Of a DNA stretch of 64,000 nt, positions 55,991 to 64,000 are shown piece by piece. The stretch comes from Hyphomicrobiales bacterium. GTDB taxonomy: Bacteria; Pseudomonadota; Alphaproteobacteria; Rhizobiales; Ancalomicrobiaceae. A program made the translations under genes and the position numbers. The stretch is taken from NCBI GenBank assembly GCA_021286855.1, contig JAJTBO010000007.1, positions 87,781-151,780 on the forward strand, given 5' to 3'. The notes beneath the pieces are model-generated. The model did no database searches and was not told where the DNA came from. It saw only the letters and a list, made by a program, of their open reading frames with translations. The first letter of the stretch is position 1; each line of letters begins with the position of its first letter.

Positions 55991-56016
55991 AAGGGCGGCC
56001 CCTGCGGACCGCCCCT
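55991..56016 (-). terminator. Terminator of the rplM-rpsI operon
   Basis: On the minus strand GGGCGGTCC and GGGCCGCCC arms enclose GCAG and are followed by TTCTTCG. It starts 27 bases after the rpsI stop. Confidence 0.72.
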
Positions 56017-56043
56017 CCCGAAAGTCGGCTCTGCCTCGCGCGA

Positions 56044-56529
56044 TCAGCGCTTGGAGAACTGGAAGCTCCGGCGCGCCTTGCGCTTGCCGTACTTCTTGCG
56101 CTCGACCGTGCGGCTGTCGCGGGTCAGGAAGCCGTAGGGCTTCAGCACGCCGCGCAGTTCCGGCTCGAAATAGGTGAGCGCCTTGGAGATGCCGTGACGC
56201 AGAGCGCCCGCCTGCCCCGACAGACCGCCGCCCTCGCAGGTGGCGATGATGTCGAACTGGCCGTCGCGATCGGCGGCCAGGATCGGCTGGAGGATCAGCA
56301 TCTGGAGGACCGGACGCGCGAAATAGGCGCTGAAGTCCTTGCCGTCGACGGTGATCTTGCCGGTGCCGCGGGTCAACCAGACGCGGGCGACCGCATCCTT
56401 GCGCTTGCCGGTGGCGTAGGCGCGGCCGTACTCGTCGACCTTGCGCTCGTGGACCGGAGCGGCGACCGCCTCGGCCTTGGCGACGCCGACCGCGGCGCCG
56501 AGTTCCTCGAAGGACTGAATCTCGGCCAT
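56044..56529 (-). CDS. rpsI: 30S ribosomal protein S9
   Basis: The 161-residue protein has an N-terminal extension (~30 residues, common in alphaproteobacteria) followed by the S9 core: [46 protein letters not shown] and the C-terminal tail [26 protein letters not shown] that reaches the P-site tRNA. Its ATG is two bases after the rplM stop, so it is coupled to rplM. Confidence 0.97.
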   Translation of the reverse strand: MAEIQSFEELGAAVGVAKAEAVAAPVHERKVDEYGRAYATGKRKDAVARVWLTRGTGKITVDGKDFSAYFARPVLQMLILQPILAADRDGQFDIIATCEGGGLSGQAGALRHGISKALTYFEPELRGVLKPYGFLTRDSRTVERKKYGKRKARRSFQFSKR

Positions 56530-56531
56530 CG

Positions 56532-56993
56532 TCAGGCCCTCGCATTCTTACGGTTGAGAGCGGCGACGTCGAGCGCCACCGGCTGCTGCGCCTCGTGCGG
56601 ATGCGTGGCGCCGGCGTAGATCTTCAGATGCGTCATCTGCTTGCGGGCGAGCGGGCCACGCGGCAGCATGCGCTGCACGGCCTTCTCCAGCACGCGCTCC
56701 GGGAACCGGCCCTCGAGGATCTTGCGCGCGGTGCGCTCCTTGATGCCGCCCGGATAACCGGTGTGCCAGTAGTAGACCTTGTCTTCGTACTTGTTGCCGG
56801 TGAACACCACCTTGTCGGCGTTGACCACGATGACGTTGTCACCGAGATCGACGTGCGGCGTGAAGGTCGGCAGGTGCTTGCCGCGCAGGCGCATGGCGAT
56901 CAGCGAAGCGAGACGCCCCACCACCAGGCCCTGGGCGTCGATGAGCACCCACTTCTTTTCGACCTCCGCCGGCTTGGCGGAAAACGTCTTCAT
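56532..56993 (-). CDS. rplM: 50S ribosomal protein L13
   Basis: The 153-residue protein matches L13 along its length: [58 protein letters not shown] and [37 protein letters not shown]. It is an early-assembling 50S protein. GAGGTGAGAATC precedes the ATG. It is the first gene of the rplM-rpsI operon and has a consensus-like promoter and a structured leader upstream. Confidence 0.97.
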   Translation of the reverse strand: MKTFSAKPAEVEKKWVLIDAQGLVVGRLASLIAMRLRGKHLPTFTPHVDLGDNVIVVNADKVVFTGNKYEDKVYYWHTGYPGGIKERTARKILEGRFPERVLEKAVQRMLPRGPLARKQMTHLKIYAGATHPHEAQQPVALDVAALNRKNARA

Positions 56994-57045
56994 GATTCTC
57001 ACCTCGTGCCGGTCGATTGCTCCGGCGCGAGGCCGGATACGACGA

Positions 57046-57063
57046 GGCGGCCCGCGGGCCGCC
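57046..57063 (-). promoter_or_regulatory. Palindrome in the rplM leader
   Basis: GGCGGCCCGCGGGCCGCC is a perfect 18-base palindrome in the predicted 5' untranslated leader of rplM, about 55 bases before the start codon. It can fold as a very stable hairpin. E. coli L13 is known to repress its own mRNA, so this may be a control site, but no family consensus is known to me. Confidence 0.45.
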
Positions 57064-57076
57064 GTCTCCGGGCGCT

Positions 57077-57105
57077 GAATTACGTGACTTCCCACCCCCT
57101 GTCAA
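57077..57105 (-). promoter_or_regulatory. Sigma-70-type promoter of rplM-rpsI
   Basis: On the minus strand TTGACA (57105-57100) and TAATTC (57082-57077) are spaced by exactly 17 bases. Transcription should start near 57070, giving a leader of about 77 bases before rplM. It is the best-matching housekeeping promoter I see in the window. Confidence 0.75.
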
Positions 57106-57194
57106 GCGAGTGAAGTCGCCGAGAGAGAGCGAGAAACGACGAAATATCATGAGGTTGAAGGATACGGTATCATATTACGTAATGATTGGTAGCA

Positions 57195-57653
57195 TCATAC
57201 CGCAGATTTCGTCGGCTCCGGAATCGAATAGGTCAGGACCGCATGGGCGACCGGGTCGCTCTCGCCCTCCGACAGGATCAGGCAGTCGACCACGACGAGG
57301 CGCTTGCCGCGCTTCAGGATCCGCGTCTCGGCGATCAGATCGCCCGGGGCGGGCTTCTTCAGAAAGTTGATGTTGGCCGAGGTGGTCACCGCATGTCCCA
57401 CCGGCCCGATCGCCGCCAACACCGCCATGAAGGCGGCGACGTCGGCGAGGAAGAACTGCGTCGGCCCGGAGATCGTGCCGCCGGGCCTGAGGTGCTGCGC
57501 GCCGGTGGCGAACCGCACCCGGGCGTGACGCGCGTCGGCCGCCTCGACGGTCAGCGCGCCGGCGCCGGCGACCTGCGGAAACTCCGCCGCGATATAGGCC
57601 GCGACCTCTTCCGCGGTCATCGCCGCCCGGCTCCGCGTTCCACTCGTCGCCAT
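57195..57653 (-). CDS. PaaI family (hotdog-fold) thioesterase
   Basis: The 152-residue protein has the hotdog-fold pattern: HLRPGGTISGPTQFFLADVAAFMAVLAAIGPVGHAVTTSANINFLKKPAPGDL, where the GG..SGP and D..A central helix carries the acidic or polar catalytic position. Such enzymes hydrolyse acyl-CoA thioesters, possibly from phenylacetate or short-chain metabolism. GGGAGGGCGGG gives a strong start at ATG 57653. It is divergent from an enoyl-CoA hydratase, so both probably act on CoA esters. Confidence 0.82.
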   Translation of the reverse strand: MATSGTRSRAAMTAEEVAAYIAAEFPQVAGAGALTVEAADARHARVRFATGAQHLRPGGTISGPTQFFLADVAAFMAVLAAIGPVGHAVTTSANINFLKKPAPGDLIAETRILKRGKRLVVVDCLILSEGESDPVAHAVLTYSIPEPTKSAV

Positions 57654-57754
57654 CCCGCCCTCCCCTGGTCTATGCTGCGTCGTCCGTCCGTCTTCGCTCT
57701 CGAGCATAGACTGACGGAAACGAAAACGAGAAGACCTATGGGAGAGGAAGCATC

Positions 57755-58561
57755 ATGACGGTGTCGCTGTTCGAACCGCCGATCCGCATCGACGACGCCG
57801 ACGGCCTGCGCCGCGTCACCCTCGCCGATCCCGGCCGCCGCAACGCCCTGTCGCTGCGCATGATCGCCGCGCTCACCGACGCGATCGCCCAGTCCGGCGT
57901 CGACGACGCCGTGCGGGTGGTGATCCTCGCCGCCGAGGGGCCGGCCTTTTCCGCCGGTCACGACCTGAAGGAGCTGACCGCCGCCCGCGCCATGGACGAT
58001 CGCGGCCGCGCCGTCTTCGAGGAGACGATGCGCGCCTGCGCCGATCTGATGCTGGCGATCGTCCGCTGTCCGAAACCGGTGATCGCCGAGGTCGCCGGCG
58101 TCGCCACCGCCGCCGGCTGCCAACTGGTCGCCACCTGCGATCTGGCGGTCGCCGCCGAGACCGCGAAATTCGCCACCCCCGGCGTCCACATCGGCCTGTT
58201 CTGCTCGACCCCGATGGTGGCGCTGACCCGCAATCTCGCCCGCAAGCACGCAATGGAGATGCTGCTCACCGGCGCGCCGGTCGACGCGGCCGAGGCGCAG
58301 CGCCTCGGCCTGGTCAATCGCGTCGTCGCCGCCGAGACGCTCACCGCCGAGACCGAGACCCTCGCCCGCCTGATCGCCTCGAAGTCGCCGCTCACCCTGA
58401 AGATCGGCAAGGAGGCCTTCTACGCCCAGGCCGAGATGGGTCTCGCCGAGGCCTACGACTACGCCGCCCGCGTCATGGTCGAGAACATGCTGACCCGCGA
58501 CGCCGAGGAGGGCATCTCCGCCTTCGTCGAAAAGCGTCATCCGACCTGGGAAGGACGCTGA
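57755..58561 (+). CDS. Enoyl-CoA hydratase/isomerase family protein
   Basis: The 268-residue crotonase-fold protein has oxyanion-hole segments AFSAGHDLKEL and VAGVATAAGCQLVATCDLAVA (with GC in place of the common GG) and the region FATPGVHIGLFCSTPMVALTR where catalytic acids usually sit. The usual Glu pair is not obvious, so it may be a hydratase-like enzyme of unknown substrate (ECHDC3-like). GGGAGAGGAAGCATC precedes the ATG. It is followed eight bases later by a small membrane protein gene on the same strand. Confidence 0.83.
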   Translation: MTVSLFEPPIRIDDADGLRRVTLADPGRRNALSLRMIAALTDAIAQSGVDDAVRVVILAAEGPAFSAGHDLKELTAARAMDDRGRAVFEETMRACADLMLAIVRCPKPVIAEVAGVATAAGCQLVATCDLAVAAETAKFATPGVHIGLFCSTPMVALTRNLARKHAMEMLLTGAPVDAAEAQRLGLVNRVVAAETLTAETETLARLIASKSPLTLKIGKEAFYAQAEMGLAEAYDYAARVMVENMLTRDAEEGISAFVEKRHPTWEGR

Positions 58562-58569
58562 GGGGCGAG

Positions 58570-59070
58570 ATGACCGAGGCGAACGCGGAGCTTCCTCCCC
58601 TTCGGCCGCCGCCGTGGTGGCGACGGCACGACCTCGCGCCGCTCGGCTGGGTCGGCGTCGGCCTGCTCCTGCTCGTCGTCGAACTCGTCGGGATGTGGCT
58701 GATCCCGCCGGCGCCGGACGAGCGGGGCCGCGCCGTCTGGGCGATCGGCTCGGCTTTCCTTCATGCCGCGTCGATCCTTCTCGGCACGCTGATGGTGGCG
58801 ACCCTGCCCCGCCGCCATCACGCCGTCCGCCGGATCGTCTCCCGCCTCTCGGTCGCGATCTTCGGATTGGCCACCCTCGCCTCCCACGGCTGGGCGCTCT
58901 GGGTGATCTTCGCGCGGCTCCATGCCCCCGATGAAATCGGGTTGCGTTTCGATCCGATGGTGAACGTCGTCGGCGGGCTCTATATCGCCTTCGGCTGGCT
59001 CGCCTTCCTGGCGCTCCTCACCCTCGCCGCCTGGATCGGCCGGGCGATCGGCGGCCCCGGCGATCGTTGA
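58570..59070 (+). CDS. Four-helix membrane protein of unknown function
   Basis: The 166-residue protein has four hydrophobic helices near residues 26-45, 57-77, 93-113 and 132-157, joined by arginine/histidine-rich cytosolic loops ([15 protein letters not shown]). I recognise no family. GAGGGGCGAG before its ATG and the eight-base gap to the enoyl-CoA hydratase indicate cotranscription. Confidence 0.65.
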   Translation: MTEANAELPPLRPPPWWRRHDLAPLGWVGVGLLLLVVELVGMWLIPPAPDERGRAVWAIGSAFLHAASILLGTLMVATLPRRHHAVRRIVSRLSVAIFGLATLASHGWALWVIFARLHAPDEIGLRFDPMVNVVGGLYIAFGWLAFLALLTLAAWIGRAIGGPGDR

Positions 59071-59105
59071 ACCCATCGGAAGCGCCGATCGCCGACTGGT
59101 CATAA

Positions 59106-59122
59106 AATCGTCCATGACGATT
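59106..59122. promoter_or_regulatory. Inverted repeat upstream of the catalase gene
   Basis: AATCGTC and GACGATT are perfect seven-base arms around CAT, placed 85 bases before the catalase start in an AT-richer segment. It is a candidate site for a peroxide-responsive regulator, but does not match the OxyR consensus well enough to name one. Confidence 0.4.
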
Positions 59123-59206
59123 GAATTTTTTCAAACCATCGATTGGACCGATCAAATATCCTCCGGCATCGTCCTCCTCGGCCGAAACACGACCGAGGAC
59201 GACGCC

Positions 59207-60658
59207 ATGACCGATCATACCCCTCCCCGCCTGACCACCACCGCCGGCGCGCCGGTGTCCGACAACCAGAACAGCCTGACCATGGGCCGCTCCGGCCCGG
59301 TCGCGCTGCAGGATTGGCAGCTGATCGAGAAGCTCGCCCATCAGAACCGCGAGCGCATCCCCGAACGCGTCGTCCACGCCAAGGGCTGGGGCGCCTTCGG
59401 CACGCTGACCGTGACGAACGACGTCACCCGGTACAGCCGCGCCAAGATCTTCGAGACCGTCGGCAAGAAGACCGATCTGCTGATCCGCTTCTCCACCGTC
59501 GCCGGCGAACTCGGCGCGGCCGACGCCGAACGCGACGTGCGCGGCTTCGCGATCAAATTCTACACCGAAGAGGGCAACTGGGACCTCGTCGGCAACAACA
59601 CGCCGGTGTTCTTCATCCGCGATCCCCTGAAGTTCCCCGACTTCATCCACACCCAGAAGCGCCATCCGGTCAGCCATCTGCGCTCGCCGACCGCGATGTG
59701 GGACTTCTGGTCGCTGTCGCCGGAGAGCCTGCATCAGGTGACGATCCTGTTCTCCGATCGTGGCCTGCCGGTCGCGCCCCAGTACATGAACGGCTACGGC
59801 TCCCACACCTATTCGTTCTGGAACGCGGATGGCGAACGCTTCTGGGTCAAGTTCCACTTCAAGACCCTGCAGGGCCATCGCCATTACACCAACGCCGAAG
59901 CCGGCGACGTCATCGCCGAGAGCCGCGAGAGCTACCAGGAGGAGCTCTTCGGCGGCATCGCCGCCGGTCGCTTCCCGCGCTGGAAGATGCAGGTGCAGGT
60001 GGTCGCCGAGGCCGACGTGGCGAAGTTCGACTTCGATCCCTTCGACCTGACCAAGGTCTGGCCGCATGCCCTCGCGCCGCTCGAGGACGTCGGCGTCGTC
60101 GAGTTGAACCGCAACGCGGAGAACTATTTCGCCGAGATCGAGCAGGCCGCCTTCTCGCCGTCGAACATGGTCCCCGGCATCGGCGCTTCGCCCGACCGGA
60201 TGCTCCAGGCGCGGATCTTCTCCTACGCCGACGCCCATCGCTACCGGCTCGGCACCCACTACGAGGCGCTGCCGGTCAACGCCCCGAAGTGCCCGGTCCA
60301 CCACTACCACAAGGACGGCGCGATGCGCTTCTTCGGCGGCCGCACCGGCAATCCGGACGCCTATTACGAGCCGAACTCCTTCGGCGGCGCGGTCGAGGAC
60401 GCCTCCGTCGCCGAACCGCCGCTGACGATCGAAGGTTCGATGACCCGCTACGACCACCGGCTCGGGACCGACGACTTCCGTCAACCCCGCGCCCTGTTCG
60501 AACTCTTCGACGCGGGCGAGAAGGCCCGGCTCTTCGCCAACGTCGCCGCCGCCATGGGCGGGGTCCCGGAATTCATCGTCGAACGCCAGCTGGCGCTCTT
60601 CGCGAAGGTCCACCCCGACTACGCCGCCGGCGTCCGCGCCGCCCTCGCGGCCGCGTGA
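59207..60658 (+). CDS. Monofunctional heme catalase, small subunit (clade 3)
   Basis: The 483-residue catalase has the catalytic histidine in [16 protein letters not shown] (~residue 56), Asn in [23 protein letters not shown], and the proximal heme ligand in the [24 protein letters not shown] region (Tyr in RIFSYADA). Length and lack of a C-terminal flavodoxin-like domain place it with small-subunit clade 3 enzymes. It breaks down hydrogen peroxide in the cytosol. GAGGAC precedes the ATG. A bidirectional terminator separates it from folE. Confidence 0.93.
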   Translation: MTDHTPPRLTTTAGAPVSDNQNSLTMGRSGPVALQDWQLIEKLAHQNRERIPERVVHAKGWGAFGTLTVTNDVTRYSRAKIFETVGKKTDLLIRFSTVAGELGAADAERDVRGFAIKFYTEEGNWDLVGNNTPVFFIRDPLKFPDFIHTQKRHPVSHLRSPTAMWDFWSLSPESLHQVTILFSDRGLPVAPQYMNGYGSHTYSFWNADGERFWVKFHFKTLQGHRHYTNAEAGDVIAESRESYQEELFGGIAAGRFPRWKMQVQVVAEADVAKFDFDPFDLTKVWPHALAPLEDVGVVELNRNAENYFAEIEQAAFSPSNMVPGIGASPDRMLQARIFSYADAHRYRLGTHYEALPVNAPKCPVHHYHKDGAMRFFGGRTGNPDAYYEPNSFGGAVEDASVAEPPLTIEGSMTRYDHRLGTDDFRQPRALFELFDAGEKARLFANVAAAMGGVPEFIVERQLALFAKVHPDYAAGVRAALAAA

Positions 60659-60672
60659 CCGGTGAGAACGAC

Positions 60673-60700
60673 GAAGGCCGCGGATCGCTCCGCGGCCTTC
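60673..60700. terminator. Bidirectional terminator between catalase and folE
   Basis: GAAGGCCGCGGA and TCCGCGGCCTTC are perfect 12-base arms around a TCGC loop, 14 bases after the catalase stop and 25 before the folE stop. The T-runs are short, so termination may be incomplete. Confidence 0.78.
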
Positions 60701-60725
60701 GCATGTCTCGCGATCGCAAGGACGC

Positions 60726-61355
60726 TCAGCGCGCGCCCTTCACCATCATCATGAAGCGGGCCTGCTCGGCCGCGTCTTCCTTGAAGACGCCGGTGAATTC
60801 GGTGGTCAGCGTCGAGACGCCCGACTTCTGCACGCCGCGCATCGACATGCACATGTGCTCCGCCTCGATCAGGATCGCCACGCCGCGCGGGTTCAGGTGA
60901 TCCTCGATCGCCTTGATGATCTGCGCCGTCAGGCTCTCCTGGGTCTGCAGGCGACGCGCGTAGACGTCGACCAGACGGGCGAGTTTCGACAGGCCCACGA
61001 CGCCGTTGCGCGGATAATAGGCGATGTGCGCCTTGCCGACGAACGGCACCATGTGGTGCTCGCAGTGGGAAAAGAACGGAATGTCGCGCACCAGCACGAT
61101 CGATCCGTAGCCCTCGACCTCTTCGAAGACACGGTCGAGCACTTCGGCGGGATCGGCGCGATATCCGCCATAGAGTTCCTCGAAGGCCTTGACCACGCGC
61201 TTCGGCGTGTCGAGAAGGCCTTCGCGGTTCGGATCGTCGCCTGCCCACAGGAGCAGGGTGCGAACGGCGGCTTCGGCGTCTTCGCGGCTGGGTCGAGCGA
61301 CCGGCGCGAACTTCGCGGCGTCCGCCTCGCGGCGGACATCGACGACGGCATCCAT
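60726..61355 (-). CDS. folE: GTP cyclohydrolase I FolE
   Basis: The 209-residue enzyme is a type IA GTP cyclohydrolase: zinc ligands in [22 protein letters not shown] and the cysteine in [11 protein letters not shown], and the [10 protein letters not shown] and [11 protein letters not shown] segments are typical. It makes dihydroneopterin triphosphate for folate. GAGGAGATTTCACCG precedes the ATG at 61355. The Fe-S scaffold gene is divergent, and the shared intergenic DNA contains an AT-rich stretch. Confidence 0.95.
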   Translation of the reverse strand: MDAVVDVRREADAAKFAPVARPSREDAEAAVRTLLLWAGDDPNREGLLDTPKRVVKAFEELYGGYRADPAEVLDRVFEEVEGYGSIVLVRDIPFFSHCEHHMVPFVGKAHIAYYPRNGVVGLSKLARLVDVYARRLQTQESLTAQIIKAIEDHLNPRGVAILIEAEHMCMSMRGVQKSGVSTLTTEFTGVFKEDAAEQARFMMMVKGAR

Positions 61356-61497
61356 CGGTGAAATCTCCTCGTGATGGAAGAATTCGCCCAAATCCTCGGT
61401 TCCACTTCTCTGTTCGACACCGGATCTGGGGATCCCTCCCGCCGGTCGCACGCCTCACGCTCGATTCTCGAGACGTCCTGGGCCGACCGCGGTTCAC

Positions 61498-61515
61498 CAG
61501 TATATAATAAACCGT
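61498..61515. promoter_or_regulatory. AT-rich promoter element between folE and the Fe-S scaffold gene
   Basis: The stretch contains TATAAT (61503-61508) on the plus strand and TATACT on the minus strand, then CCGTACGG. It is a plausible pair of -10 elements for the two divergent genes, though I see no good -35 for either. Confidence 0.4.
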
Positions 61516-61567
61516 ACGGCTCGCGACAGGGGTCGGCGTGTCGCGGTTTTCCACGATGGTGCGTTCG

Positions 61568-62008
61568 ATGATCGACGACGTTTACAACAAGCAAATTCTG
61601 GCGCTTGCGTTGGACATACCGCGCATCGGCCGGCTCGCCGCGCCGCAGGGCTCCGCCACGCGCCTGTCGAAGCTGTGCGGCTCGAAGATCACCGTCGACC
61701 TCGTCCTCGACGGCGACCGCGTCGTCGACTACGCCCAGGAGGTCAAGGCCTGCGCGCTCGGCCAATGCTCCGCCTCGATCCTGGCGAAAAACGTCGTCGG
61801 CGCGACCGTCGCCGAGATCCGCGCCGTCCGCGACGCCTTCCAGGCGATGCTGAAGGAGAACGGCCCCGCCCCGACCGGCCGCTTCGCCGACCTCGCCCTG
61901 CTGGAGCCGGTGCGCGACTACAAGGCCCGCCATACCTCGGTGCTGCTCCCCTTCGAAGCGACGCTCGAAGCGGCGGCGGCGATCGAGAAGGCCCGTGCGG
62001 CGGAGTGA
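61568..62008 (+). CDS. Iron-sulfur cluster assembly scaffold (NifU/IscU-like) protein
   Basis: The 146-residue protein matches NifU N-terminal/IscU-like scaffolds: DDVYNKQILALALDIPRIGRL, LCGSKITVDLVL, VKACALGQCSASILAKNVVGATVAEI. The cysteines in LCGS and ACALGQC are the cluster-binding candidates. The start is uncertain: the ATG at 61568 matches family N-termini but has no ribosome-binding site, while a GTG at 61538 has AGGGG upstream. The neighbour folE is a common partner in this group of bacteria. Confidence 0.85.
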   Translation: MIDDVYNKQILALALDIPRIGRLAAPQGSATRLSKLCGSKITVDLVLDGDRVVDYAQEVKACALGQCSASILAKNVVGATVAEIRAVRDAFQAMLKENGPAPTGRFADLALLEPVRDYKARHTSVLLPFEATLEAAAAIEKARAAE

Positions 62009-62052
62009 GGCCAGGAGGACGTCGGCGCGCCTCTCGAATGGTGGTTCAGGTC

Positions 62053-62181
62053 GTGCGCGATGGTTCGAGACGGGCCTGCGGCCCTCCTCACCATGACGCG
62101 TATGTGTTTGTGGCGATTACAAAAAACGCCTCATGGTGAGGAGGCTCGCCCTCGGGCGAGCCGTCTCGAACCATCGCGCAC
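62053..62181. repeat. 129-base inverted-repeat intergenic element
   Basis: A perfect 21-base terminal arm (62053-62073, beginning GTGCGCGATGG) is repeated inverted at 62161-62181. A 14-base inner arm, CCTCCTCACCATGA (62083-62096), is repeated inverted at 62131-62144. Each side also has a small hairpin (GGCC-TGC-GGCC left; CTCGCCC-TC-GGGCGAG right), and the centre is AT-richer. It looks like a mobile or structural intergenic repeat, without a coding region. Confidence 0.88.
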
Positions 62182-62245
62182 CGAGCCCGCCCAAGCACGA
62201 AACCATCGCGCCCCCCCGCCGCCTCGGCTGCCCCCCCGCTCCGCC

Positions 62246-64000
62246 TCAGATGTCCAGCGTCGCCTCGTCGGCGAAGGCGGCGCGTTCCTGGATGAAGGCG
62301 AAGCGCGCTTCCGGCTTGTTGCCCATCAACCGCTCGACCGAATCCGCCGTCGGCGCCTCGCTGTCGTCGAGGATCTGGACCTTGAGCAGGGTGCGCGAGC
62401 GCGGATCCATCGTCGTCTCCTTGAGCTGGTTCGGCATCATCTCGCCGAGGCCCTTGAAGCGCCCGATCTCCGGCTTCTTGTTCTTGAACATCGTCCGCAG
62501 GAGCTCGTCGCGATGCGCCTCGTCGCGCGCATAGGCCGACTTCGCCCCATGTGTGAGCCGGTAGAGCGGCGGCACCGCCAGATAGAGATGGCCGTGCCGG
62601 ACGAGATTGGGCATCTCCCGCCAGAAGAACGTCACGAGCAACGAGGCGATGTGCGCCCCGTCGACGTCGGCGTCGGTCATCACGATGATCTTGTCGTAGC
62701 GCAGATCCTCGTCGCGGTATTGCGCCCGCATGCCGCAGCCGAGCGCCTGGACGAGGTCGGCGAGCTGCTGGTTGGCCTGGAGCTTGTCGCGCGTCGCCGA
62801 GGCGACGTTGAGGATCTTGCCGCGCAGCGGCAACACCGCCTGATTGGCGCGGTTGCGCGCCTGCTTGGCCGAGCCGCCGGCCGAATCGCCCTCGACGATG
62901 AAGAGTTCCGACCCCTGCGCCGCCGAATTGGCGCAGTCGGCGAGCTTGCCGGGAAGCCGAAGCTTGCGAACCGCCGTCTTGCGCGCCACCTCCTTCTCCT
63001 GGCGACGCCGGAGCCGCTCGTCGGCCCGCTCGATCGTCCATTCCAGGAGTTTCGCCGCGTTGGCCGGCGAGGCGGCGATGAAGTGGTCGAAGGCGTCCTT
63101 GATCGCCCCGTCGACGATCCGGGTCGCTTCCGCGGTGGCGAGCTTGTCCTTGGTCTGGCCGACGAACTCCGGCTCGCGAATGAACACCGACAGCATCGCC
63201 CCGGCCGAGGTCATCACGTCGTCGGTGGTCAGCTGCGCGGCGCGCTTGTTGCCGACGAGGTCGGCGTAGGACTTGAGCCCGCGCAGCAGCGCCAACCGGA
63301 GGCCCGCCTCGTGCGTGCCGCCTTCCGGCGTCGGCACGGTGTTGCAGTAGGAGGAGACGAAGCCGTCGCCGGCGAACCAGGCGACCGCCCATTCGACCGA
63401 GCCGTGGCCGCTCGTCTGCGGGGTCCGGCCGGCGAAGACGTCGTCGACGACCAGCCGCTCGCCCTCCAGACGTTCCTTCAAGAAGTCCTTGAGGCCGCCG
63501 GGAAAATGGAACACCGCCTTGTCCGCGACCGGATCGGCCGCGTCGACGCAGTCCGCCGCGCAGGACCAACGGATCTCGACGCCGCCGAACAGATAGGACT
63601 TCGAGCGCGCCATGCGGAAGATCCGCGCCGCCTCGAACCGCGCGCCCGCCCCGAAGATCTGCGGATCCGGGCGAAACCGCACGGTGGTGCCGCGCCGGTT
63701 CATCACCTCGCCGAGATCCTCGAGGCCCCCCAGCGGAATGCCGCGCGAAAACCGCTGCCGCCACAGACGCCGGTTCTTGGCGACCTCGACCTCGAGCAGT
63801 TCGGAGAGCGCGTTGACCACCGACACGCCGACGCCGTGCAGGCCGCCGGAGGTCTCATAGGCCTTGCCGTCGAACTTGCCGCCCGAATGCAGCATCGTCA
63901 TGATCACTTCGAGCGCCGACTTGCCCGGAAACTTCGGATGCGGATCGACCGGGATGCCGCGGCCGTTGTCGGTGATGGTCAGCGTGCCGTCGGCGTCGAG
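62246..64000 (-). CDS. parE: DNA topoisomerase IV subunit B ParE (5' end outside window)
   Basis: The visible 584 codons run from within the ATPase domain (TITDNGRGIPVDPHPKFPGKSALEVIMTMLHSGGKFDG and GGLHGVGVSVVNALS) through the transducer and the TOPRIM region (ELFIVEGDSAGGSAKQARNR with the metal-binding Glu, DEDLRYDKIIVMTDADVDGAHI) to the ParE-type end MGNKPEARFAFIQERAAFADEATLDI. The lack of a GyrB-like insert and the C-terminal sequence favour ParE over GyrB. With ParC it decatenates daughter chromosomes. The start lies beyond the window's right edge. Confidence 0.95.
   Translation of the reverse strand, partial: LDADGTLTITDNGRGIPVDPHPKFPGKSALEVIMTMLHSGGKFDGKAYETSGGLHGVGVSVVNALSELLEVEVAKNRRLWRQRFSRGIPLGGLEDLGEVMNRRGTTVRFRPDPQIFGAGARFEAARIFRMARSKSYLFGGVEIRWSCAADCVDAADPVADKAVFHFPGGLKDFLKERLEGERLVVDDVFAGRTPQTSGHGSVEWAVAWFAGDGFVSSYCNTVPTPEGGTHEAGLRLALLRGLKSYADLVGNKRAAQLTTDDVMTSAGAMLSVFIREPEFVGQTKDKLATAEATRIVDGAIKDAFDHFIAASPANAAKLLEWTIERADERLRRRQEKEVARKTAVRKLRLPGKLADCANSAAQGSELFIVEGDSAGGSAKQARNRANQAVLPLRGKILNVASATRDKLQANQQLADLVQALGCGMRAQYRDEDLRYDKIIVMTDADVDGAHIASLLVTFFWREMPNLVRHGHLYLAVPPLYRLTHGAKSAYARDEAHRDELLRTMFKNKKPEIGRFKGLGEMMPNQLKETTMDPRSRTLLKVQILDDSEAPTADSVERLMGNKPEARFAFIQERAAFADEATLDI

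Noticed and set aside
59101..59206. OxyR site for the catalase promoter
   Set aside because: The dyad found does not carry the spaced ATAG/CTAT-type pattern; only a generic inverted repeat can be claimed.

Overview
The window is a 64 kb stretch of chromosome from a very GC-rich alphaproteobacterium, most likely a member of the Hyphomicrobiales (Rhizobiales). That assignment is an inference from codon use, RIME1-like palindromic repeats typical of rhizobia, alphaproteobacterial gene orders (aminotransferase-hom-glpX-recJ divergent from phaC; enoyl-CoA hydratase, thioesterase, rplM-rpsI, speB, argC), IalB and HspQ proteins, and a class I PHA synthase. I see no rRNA, tRNA, CRISPR array, prophage or transposase. 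About 55 genes are supported, and both window ends cut a gene (a SulP transporter at the left, parE at the right).

Region by region. 1-12.8 kb: transport and stress genes (SulP, TerC, DUF2182, UbiH-like hydroxylase, AEC carrier, CoA-ester lyase, HspQ, SLAC1/TehA, rhomboid protease, ClC channel), then a ferritin-like DUF2202 gene coupled by a GTGA overlap to a sulfide:quinone-oxidoreductase-like flavoprotein, under a promoter with an AT-rich dyad. 12.9-23.3 kb: a urea-uptake module, in which urtABCDE is divergent from a hybrid histidine kinase whose sensor is a whole NCS1-type permease plus an eight-cysteine cluster, and a LuxR-type regulator overlapping its end. The urtA-urtB gap carries a cluster of palindromic repeats. 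23.3-30.1 kb: a DUF4405 membrane protein, an IalB protein, a peptide-type binding protein coupled to a degenerate acyl-CoA-ligase-like protein, and a REC-REC-GGDEF protein that has lost catalysis but kept the c-di-GMP I-site.

30.1-36 kb: a YdjC/NaxD-type deacetylase, a polyprenyl-phosphate GT2 and a YfhO-type membrane protein, matching the three activities of amino-sugar lipid modification pathways; then argE. 36-39 kb: an isolated FliK-like/FlhB-C-terminal pair. 39-47 kb: a class III aminotransferase, a 52-residue membrane protein, and recJ, glpX, hom and an aminotransferase. 47-54.4 kb: phaC; bluB behind a cobalamin riboswitch; dctA with inverted repeats upstream; argC; a patatin-like lipase; a RIME1-like repeat. 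54.4-64 kb: speB, an SH3 protein, rplM-rpsI, a thioesterase, an enoyl-CoA hydratase, catalase, folE, an Fe-S scaffold gene, a 129-bp inverted-repeat element and parE.

Functionally the window joins nitrogen scavenging (urea), C4-dicarboxylate uptake, carbon storage (PHA), amino acid and polyamine metabolism (arginine, threonine/methionine, agmatine) and core informational genes. The least explained parts are the permease-kinase sensor for urea uptake, the putative amino-sugar lipid modification cluster, the PopA-like protein, the ligase pseudoenzyme and the orphan FliK/FlhB-C pair.
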